Assembly: GCA_004558185.1 (NCBI GenBank)
Contig: SFDP01000008.1
Location: forward strand, 36,517-100,516
Origin: Lachnospiraceae bacterium
GTDB lineage: Bacteria > Bacillota > Clostridia > Lachnospirales > Lachnospiraceae
Direction of reading: 5' to 3'
Length of the DNA stretch: 64,000 nucleotides
Position numbers and translations under genes: made by a program. Within the stretch, counting starts at the first letter, position 1. Each line of letters starts with the position of its first letter. Shown here one piece after another: positions 39,743 to 49,652 of the stretch. The notes beneath the pieces were generated by a model that searched no databases, was not told the DNA's origin, and saw nothing but the letters and a program-made list of their open reading frames with translations.

Positions 39743-41353
39743 ATGGTTAAGTATGTGTTTGTAACCGGAGGTGTGGTTTCCGGTCTGGGAAAAGGAATTA
39801 CCGCAGCATCTTTAGGAAGGCTTTTAAAAGCCAGGGGATATCATGTTACTATGCAGAAATTCGATCCCTACATTAATGTAGACCCGGGAACCATGAATCC
39901 CATTCAGCATGGAGAGGTTTTCGTTACCGATGACGGAACGGAAACAGATTTGGATTTAGGTCACTATGAGCGTTTCATTGACGAGAGTCTGGATAAGAAT
40001 TCCAACGTAACCACCGGAAAAATTTACTGGTCTGTCTTAAATAAAGAAAGACATGGAGATTATGGAGGAGGAACGGTGCAGGTGATTCCTCATATCACCA
40101 ACGAGATTAAGGAACGGTTTTACCAGCCTAAATCAGAGGGAGAGGAGACCATTTCCATCATTGAAGTGGGAGGAACCGTGGGGGATATTGAAAGTCAGCC
40201 CTTTCTAGAGGCTATTCGCCAATTTCAGGCAGAAAAGGGGAGGGAAAATGCAGCCCTTATTCAGGTTACATTAATCCCCTATCTGAAGGCCTCAGGAGAA
40301 ATGAAGACCAAGCCTACCCAGATGAGTGTAAAACAGCTTCAGAGCATGGGAATCTGGCCGGATATTCTGGTATGCAGATCGGATTATCCCATTGAGGAGA
40401 AAATGAAGGAAAAGATTGCTCTTTTCTGCAACGTAAAAAAAGAAAATGTCCTTCAAAACTTAGATGCCTCCTCCCTCTATGAGGTTCCGCTGATGCTGGA
40501 GGAGGAAAGGCTTGCCCAGGCGGTCTGCTCCTGCCTGCATATTCCCTGCCCTGAGCCGGATCTGTCCGATTGGAAGAAAATGATTGAGGATATGCACTTT
40601 CCTACCAGAACGGTGATCATTGCTCTGGTAGGAAAGTATGTCGCCCTTCACGATGCCTACCTGAGCGTGGCGGAGGCACTGAAGCATGGAGGTATTGCCA
40701 ATCGTGTCAACGTGCAGATTCGCTGGATCGATGCCGAGAATCTTACGCCCGATACCCAGGAGGAATACCTTCATGATGTGGATGGGATTCTGGTTCCCGG
40801 AGGATTTGGAGTCAGGGGAGTGGAAGGTAAAATTCTGGCTGTCCATTATGCCAGAGTGAACCATATTCCATTTTTGGGAATCTGCCTGGGAATGCAGATG
40901 GCCATCGTGGAATTTGCCAGAAATGTATTAGGCTTAAAGGCGGCAGCAAGCATTGAGTTGGAGCCGGATACACCAGACCCGGTTATTGCACTGATGCAGT
41001 CTCAGGAAGGAATTGAGAATCTGGGCGGCACCTTAAGGCTGGGGGCATATCCCTGTATTTTACGGCCGGATACCTTAGCTTACCGTCTTTATGGCTGTAA
41101 GGAAATTTCTGAAAGACACAGACACCGATATGAGGTCAATAATGCTTATCGTAAACGACTGGAAGACGGCGGGATGGTTTTATCCGGCTTATCCCCCGAT
41201 GGTGGGATTGTGGAAATGGCAGAATTGCCGGAGCATCCCTTTTTTATTGCCACACAGGCCCATCCGGAATTTAAGTCCAGACCCAATCATGCCCACCCCT
41301 TGTTTAGAGGATTGGTAGAGGCAGCGGCTGTGAGGAACAGAGCCAAGGAGTAG
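39743..41353 (+). CDS. pyrG: CTP synthase
   Basis: Converts UTP to CTP with glutamine and ATP. N-terminal synthase domain with [23 protein letters not shown] and DPGTMNP; C-terminal class I glutamine amidotransferase with the nucleophile in [11 protein letters not shown] and the His/Glu in AQAHPEF-type [12 protein letters not shown]. Length 536 residues is standard. ATG 39743 is the start because GGAG (39733-39736) is 6 bases before it; ATG 39731 would be inside this site. An attenuator precedes it. Confidence 0.97.
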   Translation: MVKYVFVTGGVVSGLGKGITAASLGRLLKARGYHVTMQKFDPYINVDPGTMNPIQHGEVFVTDDGTETDLDLGHYERFIDESLDKNSNVTTGKIYWSVLNKERHGDYGGGTVQVIPHITNEIKERFYQPKSEGEETISIIEVGGTVGDIESQPFLEAIRQFQAEKGRENAALIQVTLIPYLKASGEMKTKPTQMSVKQLQSMGIWPDILVCRSDYPIEEKMKEKIALFCNVKKENVLQNLDASSLYEVPLMLEEERLAQAVCSCLHIPCPEPDLSDWKKMIEDMHFPTRTVIIALVGKYVALHDAYLSVAEALKHGGIANRVNVQIRWIDAENLTPDTQEEYLHDVDGILVPGGFGVRGVEGKILAVHYARVNHIPFLGICLGMQMAIVEFARNVLGLKAAASIELEPDTPDPVIALMQSQEGIENLGGTLRLGAYPCILRPDTLAYRLYGCKEISERHRHRYEVNNAYRKRLEDGGMVLSGLSPDGGIVEMAELPEHPFFIATQAHPEFKSRPNHAHPLFRGLVEAAAVRNRAKE

Positions 41354-41370
41354 AAAAGGGATATTCAGAA

Positions 41371-41414
41371 GGCATAAATACATCAATGTGAGTAATTTTG
41401 TATGTATTTGTGCC
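41371..41414. promoter_or_regulatory. 13-pair stem between pyrG and gltB
   Basis: GGCATAAATACAT (41371-41383) pairs with ATGTATTTGTGCC (41402-41414) with one G-U. No U-run follows on the plus strand, so it is not a standard terminator. It could be a pyrG mRNA 3' end or a gltB operator (AAATACAT-N18-ATGTATTT). Confidence 0.45.
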
Positions 41415-41507
41415 GGTAACGATTAGGGTACTGAATTGTTGGAAGCAACAGAGAGCAGTATGCAGCCATGAACAAAGCAGACTGAAACAAGGAAGAAGGA
41501 GGAGAAT

Positions 41508-44500
41508 ATGGGACAGGAAGGATATAGAAAGCAGGGATTGTACAGCCCTCAGTGGGAGCATGATAACTGTGGTATAGGAGCCATCGTAAATATTCAGGGA
41601 AAGGCCTCTCACCGCATCGTGGATGATGCTTTGAAAATTGTAGAAAATCTGGAGCACAGAGCAGGTAAGGATGCAAAAGGAGAAACCGGTGACGGAGTGG
41701 GGATTCTGACTCAGATTTCCCATAAATTCTTCAAAAAGGTTTGTGCAAAAGAGGGAATAGAGATCGGAGCTGAGAGAGAATACGGAGTAGGAATGTTTTT
41801 CTTTCCCCAGAATGAATTGAAGAGAAGCCAGGCAAAAAAGATGTTTGAAATTATTGTAGAGAAGGAGGGTCTGAACTTTTTAGGCTGGAGAGAGGTGCCG
41901 GTTTACCCCGAGGTTTTGGGACAAAAGGCCAGAGCCTGTATGCCGGTGATTTTACAGGCCTTTATTAAGAAGCCACAGGAGCTGGAGAAGGGATTGGAAT
42001 TTGACCGAAGGCTTTATGTGGTAAGAAGGGTATTTGAGCAAAGTACAGATAATAGCTATGTTCCTTCCTTATCCAGCAGAACCATTGTGTATAAAGGAAT
42101 GTTTCTGGTAGGACAGCTTAGAACCTTTTTTGGGGATTTACAGGATGAGGATTATGAATCTGCCATTGCCATGGTTCACTCCCGCTTTTCCACGAATACC
42201 AACCCAAGCTGGGAAAGGGCACATCCCAATCGCCTTATGGTACACAATGGGGAAATCAATACCATTAAGGGGAATGCAGATAAGATGCTGGCCAGAGAGG
42301 AGACTCTTCACAGTGAAAAATTCTCTTCGGAGGAAATGACCAAGGTGCTTCCGGTTGTAAATACGGGAGGCTCCGACTCGGCCATGCTGGATAACACGCT
42401 GGAGTTTTTGACGATGAGCGGCATGGAGCTGCCCTTGGCGGCTATGATAGCCATTCCTGAGCCATGGAGCCATAACGATACCATTTCTCAGGAAAGAAGA
42501 GACTTTTATCAATACTATGCCACTATGATGGAGCCCTGGGATGGGCCGGCCTCGATCCTTTTTTCCGATGGCGACGTGATGGGTGCTATTTTGGACAGAA
42601 ACGGACTTCGCCCTTCCCGCTATTATATCTGTGATGACGGAAGACTGATCCTGTCCTCTGAGGTAGGTGTACTGGATGTGGATGAGGCACACATTTTAAA
42701 GAAGGAAAGGCTTCATCCGGGGAAAATGCTTCTGGTGGATACCCGACAGAAAAGAGTCATTTCGGATGAGGAACTGAAAGAACAGTATGCCAAAAAAGAG
42801 CCTTATGGAGAATGGCTGGATTCCAACCTGATCCATCTGGCAGATCTGAAGATTCCCAATGAGAAAGTACCTTCCATAGAAGGGGAGAAAAGGGCAAGGC
42901 TGCAGAAGGCTTTTGGCTATACCTATGAGGAATATCGAAATGGCATTTATGCTATGGCGCTAAACGGTACGGAGCAGATTGGAGCCATGGGAACGGATAC
43001 ACCCTTAGCAGTGCTGTCTAAGGAATATCAGCCACTGTTTTATTATTTTAAGCAGCTTTTTGCCCAGGTGACCAATCCTCCCATCGATGCAGTTCGGGAA
43101 AAAATTGTCACCTCCACCAACGTATATGTGGGAAAAAATGGAAATCTTCTGGAAGAGAAGCCGGAGAATTGCCAGGTACTAAAAATTCATAACCCAATCC
43201 TGACAGATTTGGATCTGCTGAAAATCACTACCATGAAAAAAACTGGGTTTAAGGTCAGCAAGGTACCCATTATCTATTTTAAGAGCACACCCATTGAGAG
43301 GGTTTTGGATCATCTCTTCGTAGAGGTGGACAGGGCTTATAAGGAAGGAACCAATATTTTGGTGCTTTCCGACAGGGGAGTAGACGAAAATCATGTAGCC
43401 CTTCCTTCCTTGCTGGCGGTGGCAGCAGTCCACAAGCACCTGGTACAGACTAAGAAATGTACGGCCATGTCCCTGATTTTAGAGTCCGGTGAGCCCAGAG
43501 AGGTGCATGATTTTGCCACCCTCCTGGGCTATGGAGCCAGTGCAATCAATCCTTATCTGGCCCATGCAACCATCGCCCAGCTGGTGGAGGAAGGGCTGTT
43601 GAACAAGGATTACTATGCGGCAGTGGAGGATTATGACCATGCGATCCTACATGGAATCGTTAAAATTGCCTCCAAGATGGGAATTTCCACCATACAGTCC
43701 TACCAGGGCAGTAAAATCTTCGAGGCCATCGGTATTTCACAGGGGGTAATCGACCGCTACTTTACCGGAACCGTGAGCCCCATTGGAGGAATTGAGCTCA
43801 AGGATATTGCAGAAGCAACGGATGCGCAGCATTCGAGAGCCTTTGATCCTCTGGGGCTGGAAACGGATTTGACTTTTGCTTCTATGGGGCGTCATAAGAT
43901 GAAGGCGCAGGGAGAGAAGCATCGCTATAACCCCCAGACCATCCATCTCCTGCAGCAGGCCACTAAGGAAGCAGATTATGATAAGTTTAAAACCTATACA
44001 GAATTAGTGGATAAGGAAGAAACCGGCTATTTACGAAGCCTGATGGATTTTAATTTTCCTGAGACAGGGATACCGCTGGAGGAGGTAGAGTCTGAGGAAT
44101 CTATTGTTAAACGCTTTAAGACCGGAGCCATGTCCTACGGCTCTATTTCCCAGGAGGCACATGAAGCCCTGGCTATTGCCATGAACCGTCTTCAGGGAAA
44201 ATCCAACAGTGGAGAGGGAGGAGAAAGTGATGAACGGCTGGAGTCTGCGGGAACAGCCCATGACCGTAGCTCTGCCATTAAGCAGGTGGCCAGCGGCCGT
44301 TTTGGTGTAACCAGTCGCTATCTGGTCAGTGCAAAAGAAATTCAGATTAAGATGGCACAGGGGGCAAAGCCCGGTGAGGGAGGACATCTGCCGGGGAAAA
44401 AGGTATATCCCTGGATAGCCAAAACCAGACATTCAACCCCTGGTGTAGGTTTAATCTCTCCGCCGCCTCATCACGATATTTATTCCATTGAGGATCTGGC

Positions 44501-46067
44501 TCAGCTTATTTATGATTTGAAAAATGCGAATAAGTATGCCCGTATTTCGGTGAAGCTGGTGTCAGAGGCCGGAGTAGGAACGGTAGCTGCCGGGGTAGCA
44601 AAGGCAGGAGCAGGTGTAATCCTCATTTCCGGCTATGATGGAGGAACGGGAGCAGCACCCTTAAGCTCCATTCACAGTGCAGGGCTTCCCTGGGAGCTGG
44701 GGCTGGCAGAAACCCACCAGACGCTGGTGCTGAATGGCTTGCGGGACCGGGTAGTGGTGGAAACTGACGGAAAACTGATGAGTGGTCGGGACGTGGCCAT
44801 AGCCGCTCTTCTGGGAGCAGAGGAATTTGGTTTTGCCACCGCACCCCTGGTAACCCTGGGCTGTGTGATGATGCGGGTCTGCCATCAGGATACCTGTCCG
44901 ATGGGAATTGCCACCCAGAATCCCGAGCTGAGAAAACGGTTTGCCGGAAAACCGGAATATGTGGAAAACTTCATGCGTTTTATTGCCAGGGAGCTGAGAG
45001 AATATATGGCCCGGCTGGGAGTCCGCAGCATTGAAGAAATGGTGGGGAGGACAGACTTGCTGAAGAAGAAGGAAGGGCTCACCGGACAGGCGGCAAAGGT
45101 AGATTTAAGCTGTATTCTTCAGGCCAGTACAGAAACCGAAAGGGACAGGGCTCTCTTCCATCCTGACAGGGTGTACGATTTTGCCCTGGAAAAAACCAAA
45201 GATGAAGCAATACTCTTGTCTGATAAAGAGATACAGAGGGCTATTCAAAAAGGAAAGCAAAAGAAGCTGGAGGTGAAGCTGACCAATATCGATCGTACCT
45301 TTGGGACACTATTGGGAGCCGAGATGACCAGACAGCACCCAGAGGGTATGCCTGAGGATACCATTACCATTTCCTGCAAAGGAGCCGGAGGACAGAGCTT
45401 TGGAGCCTTTATTCCTGCCGGACTTACTTTAACCCTGGCAGGAGACAGCAATGATTACTTTGGAAAGGGACTTTCCGGTGGTAAGCTGGCAGTGTTTGCT
45501 CCTGCTGAGGCTGGTTATGAGCCGGAGGAAAATATCATCATCGGGAATGTAGCCCTTTATGGAGCAACCAGGGGAGAGGCCTATATAGCAGGCAGGGCAG
45601 GAGAACGCTTTGGTATTCGCAATTCCGGGGCCACAGCGGTAGTAGAAGGAGTAGGCGAGCATGGACTGGAATATATGACCGGAGGAAAAGTGGTGGTGCT
45701 TGGTCCTACAGGAAAGAATTTTGCGGCCGGAATGAGCGGTGGTGTGGCCTATGTACTGGATGAAGAAAACTGTCTTTACCGGAACCTGAATAAAGAAATG
45801 GTATTGATGGAAAAAGTGGAGACATCCTTTGACAAGGACAGTCTGAAAGAACTGCTTAAAAATCATGTGGCCTATACCGGCTCCAAAAAAGCTGCAAAGG
45901 TCTTAGAGCAGTTTGACGAATATCTGCCTAAATTCAAAAAAATTATTCCTGAGGATTACAAGCGGATGCTGCAGTTGTCTTCCCAGTTTGAGGAACAGGG
46001 AATGAGTGGAGAGCAGGCGCAGATAGAGGTTTTTTATGCAGGTATTTCGGATAAAGGGGCAGAATAA
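41508..46067 (+). CDS. gltB: Glutamate synthase large subunit
   Basis: GOGAT large subunit: takes the amide of glutamine, channels ammonia to 2-oxoglutarate and makes glutamate. The N-terminal glutaminase nucleophile is Cys21 (HDNCGIGAIVN) after a 20-residue propeptide. The central and FMN-binding domains contain GEGGHLPGKKVYPWIA and GYDGGTGAAPLSSIHSAG; the 3Fe-4S Cys cluster is in LGCVMMRVCHQDTCPMGIAT. The C-terminal beta-helix has the repeat GGKVVVLGPTG and GAFIPAG-like turns. At 1519 residues it is normal. ATG 41508 follows AAGGAGGAG. gltD, glnA and an ANTAR regulator follow. Confidence 0.98.
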   Translation: MGQEGYRKQGLYSPQWEHDNCGIGAIVNIQGKASHRIVDDALKIVENLEHRAGKDAKGETGDGVGILTQISHKFFKKVCAKEGIEIGAEREYGVGMFFFPQNELKRSQAKKMFEIIVEKEGLNFLGWREVPVYPEVLGQKARACMPVILQAFIKKPQELEKGLEFDRRLYVVRRVFEQSTDNSYVPSLSSRTIVYKGMFLVGQLRTFFGDLQDEDYESAIAMVHSRFSTNTNPSWERAHPNRLMVHNGEINTIKGNADKMLAREETLHSEKFSSEEMTKVLPVVNTGGSDSAMLDNTLEFLTMSGMELPLAAMIAIPEPWSHNDTISQERRDFYQYYATMMEPWDGPASILFSDGDVMGAILDRNGLRPSRYYICDDGRLILSSEVGVLDVDEAHILKKERLHPGKMLLVDTRQKRVISDEELKEQYAKKEPYGEWLDSNLIHLADLKIPNEKVPSIEGEKRARLQKAFGYTYEEYRNGIYAMALNGTEQIGAMGTDTPLAVLSKEYQPLFYYFKQLFAQVTNPPIDAVREKIVTSTNVYVGKNGNLLEEKPENCQVLKIHNPILTDLDLLKITTMKKTGFKVSKVPIIYFKSTPIERVLDHLFVEVDRAYKEGTNILVLSDRGVDENHVALPSLLAVAAVHKHLVQTKKCTAMSLILESGEPREVHDFATLLGYGASAINPYLAHATIAQLVEEGLLNKDYYAAVEDYDHAILHGIVKIASKMGISTIQSYQGSKIFEAIGISQGVIDRYFTGTVSPIGGIELKDIAEATDAQHSRAFDPLGLETDLTFASMGRHKMKAQGEKHRYNPQTIHLLQQATKEADYDKFKTYTELVDKEETGYLRSLMDFNFPETGIPLEEVESEESIVKRFKTGAMSYGSISQEAHEALAIAMNRLQGKSNSGEGGESDERLESAGTAHDRSSAIKQVASGRFGVTSRYLVSAKEIQIKMAQGAKPGEGGHLPGKKVYPWIAKTRHSTPGVGLISPPPHHDIYSIEDLAQLIYDLKNANKYARISVKLVSEAGVGTVAAGVAKAGAGVILISGYDGGTGAAPLSSIHSAGLPWELGLAETHQTLVLNGLRDRVVVETDGKLMSGRDVAIAALLGAEEFGFATAPLVTLGCVMMRVCHQDTCPMGIATQNPELRKRFAGKPEYVENFMRFIARELREYMARLGVRSIEEMVGRTDLLKKKEGLTGQAAKVDLSCILQASTETERDRALFHPDRVYDFALEKTKDEAILLSDKEIQRAIQKGKQKKLEVKLTNIDRTFGTLLGAEMTRQHPEGMPEDTITISCKGAGGQSFGAFIPAGLTLTLAGDSNDYFGKGLSGGKLAVFAPAEAGYEPEENIIIGNVALYGATRGEAYIAGRAGERFGIRNSGATAVVEGVGEHGLEYMTGGKVVVLGPTGKNFAAGMSGGVAYVLDEENCLYRNLNKEMVLMEKVETSFDKDSLKELLKNHVAYTGSKKAAKVLEQFDEYLPKFKKIIPEDYKRMLQLSSQFEEQGMSGEQAQIEVFYAGISDKGAE

Positions 46068-46096
46068 AGGAAACAGGGGATGCACAAATCCCGGAG

Positions 46097-46131
46097 ATTA
46101 AAATGCTGCTAAAGCAGCAGAATGAGAGGTA
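46097..46131 (+). repeat. GCTGC hairpin repeat, copy 3, before gltD
   Basis: GCTGC, loop TAAA, GCAGC, AGAATGAGAGG, TAATGATG. GAGAGG is the gltD ribosome site. From ATG 46103 a nine-codon frame (MLLKQQNER) ends in TAATG, overlapping the gltD start. Upstream flank GATTAAAAT is shared with copy 4. Confidence 0.75.
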
Positions 46132-46134
46132 ATG

Positions 46135-47619
46135 ATGGGAAAACCAACAGGCTTTTTAGAATATGAACGAGTAGATGGACCCCAAACAGGGCCGGGAGAG
46201 CGAATCAATCATTTTAACGAATTTCATGGAAAGCTGCCCTTAAAGGAGCAGCAAAAGCAGGGAGCCAGGTGTATGGACTGTGGGGTTCCCTTCTGCCAGT
46301 CCGGGTGTGAGCTGGCAGGAATGACCTCCGGCTGCCCTTTAAACAATCTGGTTCCGGAAATGAATGATCTGGTGTATCAGGGCAACTGGGAACGGGCTTA
46401 CAGCCGATTGGAGAAGACACATAATTTTCCTGAATTTACCTGTCGGGTCTGTCCTGCTCTTTGTGAGGCAGCCTGTACCTGCGGGATACACAGCGAACCG
46501 GTGGCTACCAAGGCAAATGAAAAGGCGGTAATCGAATATGCCTTTCAGAACGGCTTGGTAAAGCCCCATATACCCAAGGTGAGAACAGGGAAGAAGGTGG
46601 CTGTGATCGGCAGCGGCCCGGCAGGACTGGCAGCAGCAGATCAGTTGAACAAGCGGGGACATCTGGTTACGGTATACGAAAGAAAGGATCGCCCCGGGGG
46701 CTTGTTAATGTATGGCATTCCTAATATGAAACTGGAAAAGGAGGTTGTTGACAGGAGAATCCGACTGATGGAAGAAGCAGGAATCCGTTTCCTTTGTAAT
46801 CAGGATGTAGGAAAGGATATTACGGGAGAGGAATTGCTGGCAGAATACGATCGGGTGATTCTGGCCTGTGGAGCCTCTGAACCCAGGGATATCGCTGTTC
46901 CCGGAAGGGAAGCTAAGGGAATTCACTTTGCGGTGGATTTTCTGAGCCGGGTGACCAAAGCATTGTTAGACGGGGAGGGAAAGAAGCCCTTTTTTGAGGA
47001 AGTAAAAGGAAAAAAAGTTCTAGTGATTGGCGGCGGCGATACAGGAAACGACTGTGTGGGAACAGCCATCCGATTGGGAGCAGAAAGCGTAATCCAGTTG
47101 GAAATGATGCCCAGGCCATCGGAAGAAAGACTGGGGAGCAATCCCTGGCCACAGTGGCCTAAAATTCTGAAAACGGATTATGGTCAGCAGGAGGCTATTC
47201 TCAAGTGGGGGCAGGATCCCAGGGTTTATCAGACCACCGTCACCGAATTTTTATCGGGAGAACAGGGACAGGTAGTGGGAGTACGCACAATAGAGCTGGA
47301 GCCAAAGAAGGATGAGAAAAGCGGAAGAATGCTGATGCTGCCGAAGGAGGGAAGTGAAAAAGAGATGGAGGCAGACCTGGTGCTGATTGCCGCAGGATTT
47401 TTAGGCTCCCAGGGTTACATTCGGGATACATTTGGTGTAGAATGTAACGAAAGAACCAATGTAAAAACCCGGGAAAACTCTTATGCCACTAATATAGACC
47501 GGGTATTTGCAGCAGGAGATATGCGAAGAGGACAATCCCTGGTAGTGTGGGCCATTGCAGAAGGGCGCAGAGTGGCAAAGCAAGTGGACAAGTCCATGAT
47601 GGGCTACAGCAATCTTTAA
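46135..47619 (+). CDS. gltD: Glutamate synthase small subunit
   Basis: NADPH-dependent electron-input subunit of glutamate synthase. The N-terminal 4Fe-4S domain carries [13 protein letters not shown] and [14 protein letters not shown], followed by [18 protein letters not shown] motif [15 protein letters not shown] and NAD(P) motif [13 protein letters not shown] are intact; [16 protein letters not shown] is the C-terminal FAD segment. Length 494. ATG 46132 is an alternate start. The gene's ribosome site lies within the hairpin repeat. gltB ends 64 bases upstream. Confidence 0.97.
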   Translation: MGKPTGFLEYERVDGPQTGPGERINHFNEFHGKLPLKEQQKQGARCMDCGVPFCQSGCELAGMTSGCPLNNLVPEMNDLVYQGNWERAYSRLEKTHNFPEFTCRVCPALCEAACTCGIHSEPVATKANEKAVIEYAFQNGLVKPHIPKVRTGKKVAVIGSGPAGLAAADQLNKRGHLVTVYERKDRPGGLLMYGIPNMKLEKEVVDRRIRLMEEAGIRFLCNQDVGKDITGEELLAEYDRVILACGASEPRDIAVPGREAKGIHFAVDFLSRVTKALLDGEGKKPFFEEVKGKKVLVIGGGDTGNDCVGTAIRLGAESVIQLEMMPRPSEERLGSNPWPQWPKILKTDYGQQEAILKWGQDPRVYQTTVTEFLSGEQGQVVGVRTIELEPKKDEKSGRMLMLPKEGSEKEMEADLVLIAAGFLGSQGYIRDTFGVECNERTNVKTRENSYATNIDRVFAAGDMRRGQSLVVWAIAEGRRVAKQVDKSMMGYSNL

Positions 47620-47684
47620 GAAAAAAGACAGGAACCATCTAAGAGCATTGTACGGGGAGAGGGAGAGCAGGAATGGAGGTAGAA

Positions 47685-48986
47685 ATGAAAACGAAGGAAG
47701 ATATTTTAGCCTTATTGGAGGAAGAAGATGTGGAATTTGTCCGTCTGCAGTTTACGGATATGTTTGGCAATCTGAAGAATGCAGCAGTAACTGCAAGACA
47801 GCTTGAGAGAGTCTTGGATCATGATTATGCCTTTGACAGTTGTGCCATGTTCGATCAGAACGGTGGAAAAGGAGAGGATATTTATCTGAAGCCGGATCTG
47901 GATACCTTCGTGATCCTGCCCTGGAGACCGCAGCAGGGCAAGGTGGCCAGACTGTTATGTGATGTTTACACTCAGTCCGGTGAACCTTATGAAATGAGCT
48001 CCAGAAGGATTTTACAGAAGGTAATTGATGAGGCAAAGAAAAAGGGCTATACCTTTTTTGTAGACCCGGAATGTGAATTCTTCCTGTTCCATACGGATGA
48101 AAACGGAATGCCTACGGCTCTCACCCATGAGCAGGCCGGTTATATGGATGTAGGGCCTGTAGATCTGGGAGAAAATGCAAGGCGGGAAATGGTACTGACC
48201 CTGGAAGAAATGGGCTTTGAAATTGAGTCCTCTCACCATGAGGCGGCTCCGGCTCAGCATGAAATTGACTTTCAGGAGGCAGAAGCCCTGGCCATGGCGG
48301 ACTCCATCGTCACCTTTAAATCGGCTGTTCGCTCCATCGCCAGACGCTTTGGTCTTCATGTAACCTTTATGCCAAAACCGAAGTCAGGAGTGGCCGGAAG
48401 CGGTTTACATTTGAACTTTTCTTTATATAAAGAGGGAAAAAATCTCTTTTCATTAGGGGAAAAAGGGGAGGTAAGCCAGGAAGCGTTAATGTTTATGGGA
48501 GGGATCATGGCTCATGCAAAGGCAATCTGTGCCATATCCAATCCCCTGGTCAATTCCTATAAGCGCCTGATCACAGGCTTTGATGCGCCTCTGGAAATGC
48601 TGTGGACAGTGGGAAATCAGAATGCCATGCTAAGGCTGAGAAACCGGCGGGGAGAAAACAGCAAGATCGAGCTCAGATTTCCGGATCCCTCCTCCAATCC
48701 TTATCTGGTGATTGCACTGGCTCTGGCAGCAGGAATGGACGGTATCGATCGAAGGCTAAATCCGGGAAAGGAAGCCAATGCCCTGATGGCAGATGCGGGG
48801 CAGGTAGAAACCCTTCCCATGTCTCTCAGGGAGGCAGTAGGCTATTTAAGGCAGGATAAGCTGCTGGAACAGGTTCTTGGACAGGAATTTACGGATATCT
48901 ACTGTAAGGCCAAGATGCAGGAGTGGAATACCTATATGGCTCAGGTATCCGATTGGGAAGTGGAAACCTATTTAAACAGAGTATAG
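47685..48986 (+). CDS. glnA: Glutamine synthetase type I
   Basis: Type I (alpha-like, short) dodecameric glutamine synthetase of 433 residues. Family motifs: VEFVRLQFTDMFGNLKN at the N-terminus, DPECEFFLF, HEAAPAQHEIDF, the glutamate and metal site GVAGSGLHLNFSLYK, and NRRGENSKIELRFPDPSSNPYL. Such alpha forms are regulated by feedback and TnrA/GlnR-like interaction and not by adenylylation. ATG 47685 is preceded by GGAGG at 5 bases. It is adjacent to gltD and 10 bases ahead of the ANTAR gene, consistent with a nitrogen operon. A type III enzyme exists too, at 36434. Confidence 0.96.
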   Translation: MKTKEDILALLEEEDVEFVRLQFTDMFGNLKNAAVTARQLERVLDHDYAFDSCAMFDQNGGKGEDIYLKPDLDTFVILPWRPQQGKVARLLCDVYTQSGEPYEMSSRRILQKVIDEAKKKGYTFFVDPECEFFLFHTDENGMPTALTHEQAGYMDVGPVDLGENARREMVLTLEEMGFEIESSHHEAAPAQHEIDFQEAEALAMADSIVTFKSAVRSIARRFGLHVTFMPKPKSGVAGSGLHLNFSLYKEGKNLFSLGEKGEVSQEALMFMGGIMAHAKAICAISNPLVNSYKRLITGFDAPLEMLWTVGNQNAMLRLRNRRGENSKIELRFPDPSSNPYLVIALALAAGMDGIDRRLNPGKEANALMADAGQVETLPMSLREAVGYLRQDKLLEQVLGQEFTDIYCKAKMQEWNTYMAQVSDWEVETYLNRV

Positions 48987-48996
48987 AGGAGGGAGT

Positions 48997-49542
48997 ATGG
49001 GCAGTATAATTATTGCATTGCCCAAGCTCCAGGACGGAAAACATATTCGTGAAATTTTAGCACGCTTTGGCTTAAATACGGCAAAGGTCTGCACCTTAGG
49101 CTCGCAGGTGCTTTCAGAACTTCAGCACCTGGACAGCGGGGTAGTGATCTGTGGCTTGCGCCTGCTGGATATGCACTATAGCCAGCTTGCAGAATATCTG
49201 CCGGATTATTTTGAAATGCTGCTTTTGGCCTCTCCTGCCAATCTGGCCGGAAAGCCCGAAAATATGATGGGACTGGCCATGCCTCTTAAGGCGGCGGAGC
49301 TGGTGGGTACCGTAGAAATGATGCTGACGCAGCTTGCCAGAAGAATCAAGAAGGAAAAAGCCGGCCCCAAAAAGAGAACCCAGGCAGAACAAAATTATAT
49401 CAATAATGCGAAATGGCTGCTGATGGAGCGCAATCACCTGTCGGAGGAGGAGGCCTTCCGCTATCTCCAAAAGACCAGCATGGATAGTGGCACCAATATG
49501 GTGGAAACGGCGCAGATGATTCTGCTGATGATGGTGGAATAA
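48997..49542 (+). CDS. ANTAR-domain RNA-binding antiterminator, NitR-like
   Basis: A 181-residue protein. The C-terminal ANTAR domain (about 125-178) fits well: QNYINNAKWLLMERNHLSEEEAFRYLQKTSMDSGTNMVETAQMIL. ANTAR proteins bind paired hexaloop hairpins in nascent RNA and prevent termination. The N-terminal part is a receiver-like fold, but the acidic pair and phospho-acceptor are missing (LPK in place of DDE, and CG at residues 52-53 where Asp should be), so it is not phosphorylated in the usual way. A homologue, NitR, next to glnA in Clostridium regulates glnA. It starts 10 bases after glnA. Target leaders might be among those at glnN, carA, asnB or pyrG. Confidence 0.85.
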   Translation: MGSIIIALPKLQDGKHIREILARFGLNTAKVCTLGSQVLSELQHLDSGVVICGLRLLDMHYSQLAEYLPDYFEMLLLASPANLAGKPENMMGLAMPLKAAELVGTVEMMLTQLARRIKKEKAGPKKRTQAEQNYINNAKWLLMERNHLSEEEAFRYLQKTSMDSGTNMVETAQMILLMMVE

Positions 49543-49621
49543 CAAACAGGGGCTTTATGTGCACAGAATATGTTAGGAATACCGAAAAGGAAGGGCATGG
49601 TTTAACTGATGAGCAGTAAGG

Positions 49622-49638
49622 ATGGCCTTTGGGGCCAT
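49622..49638 (+). promoter_or_regulatory. Small hairpin before the dapL ribosome site
   Basis: ATGGCC, loop TTTGG, GGCCAT, ending 5 bases before AAGGAAGG. May affect dapL translation or stabilise the mRNA. Confidence 0.35.
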
Positions 49639-49652
49639 GAGAAAGGAAGGAT

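Noticed and set aside
48997..49542. Search for the ANTAR two-hairpin target in glnN, carA, asnB, pyrG and gltB leaders
   Set aside because: No convincing pair of adjacent hexaloop hairpins was found by eye, so no target is claimed.
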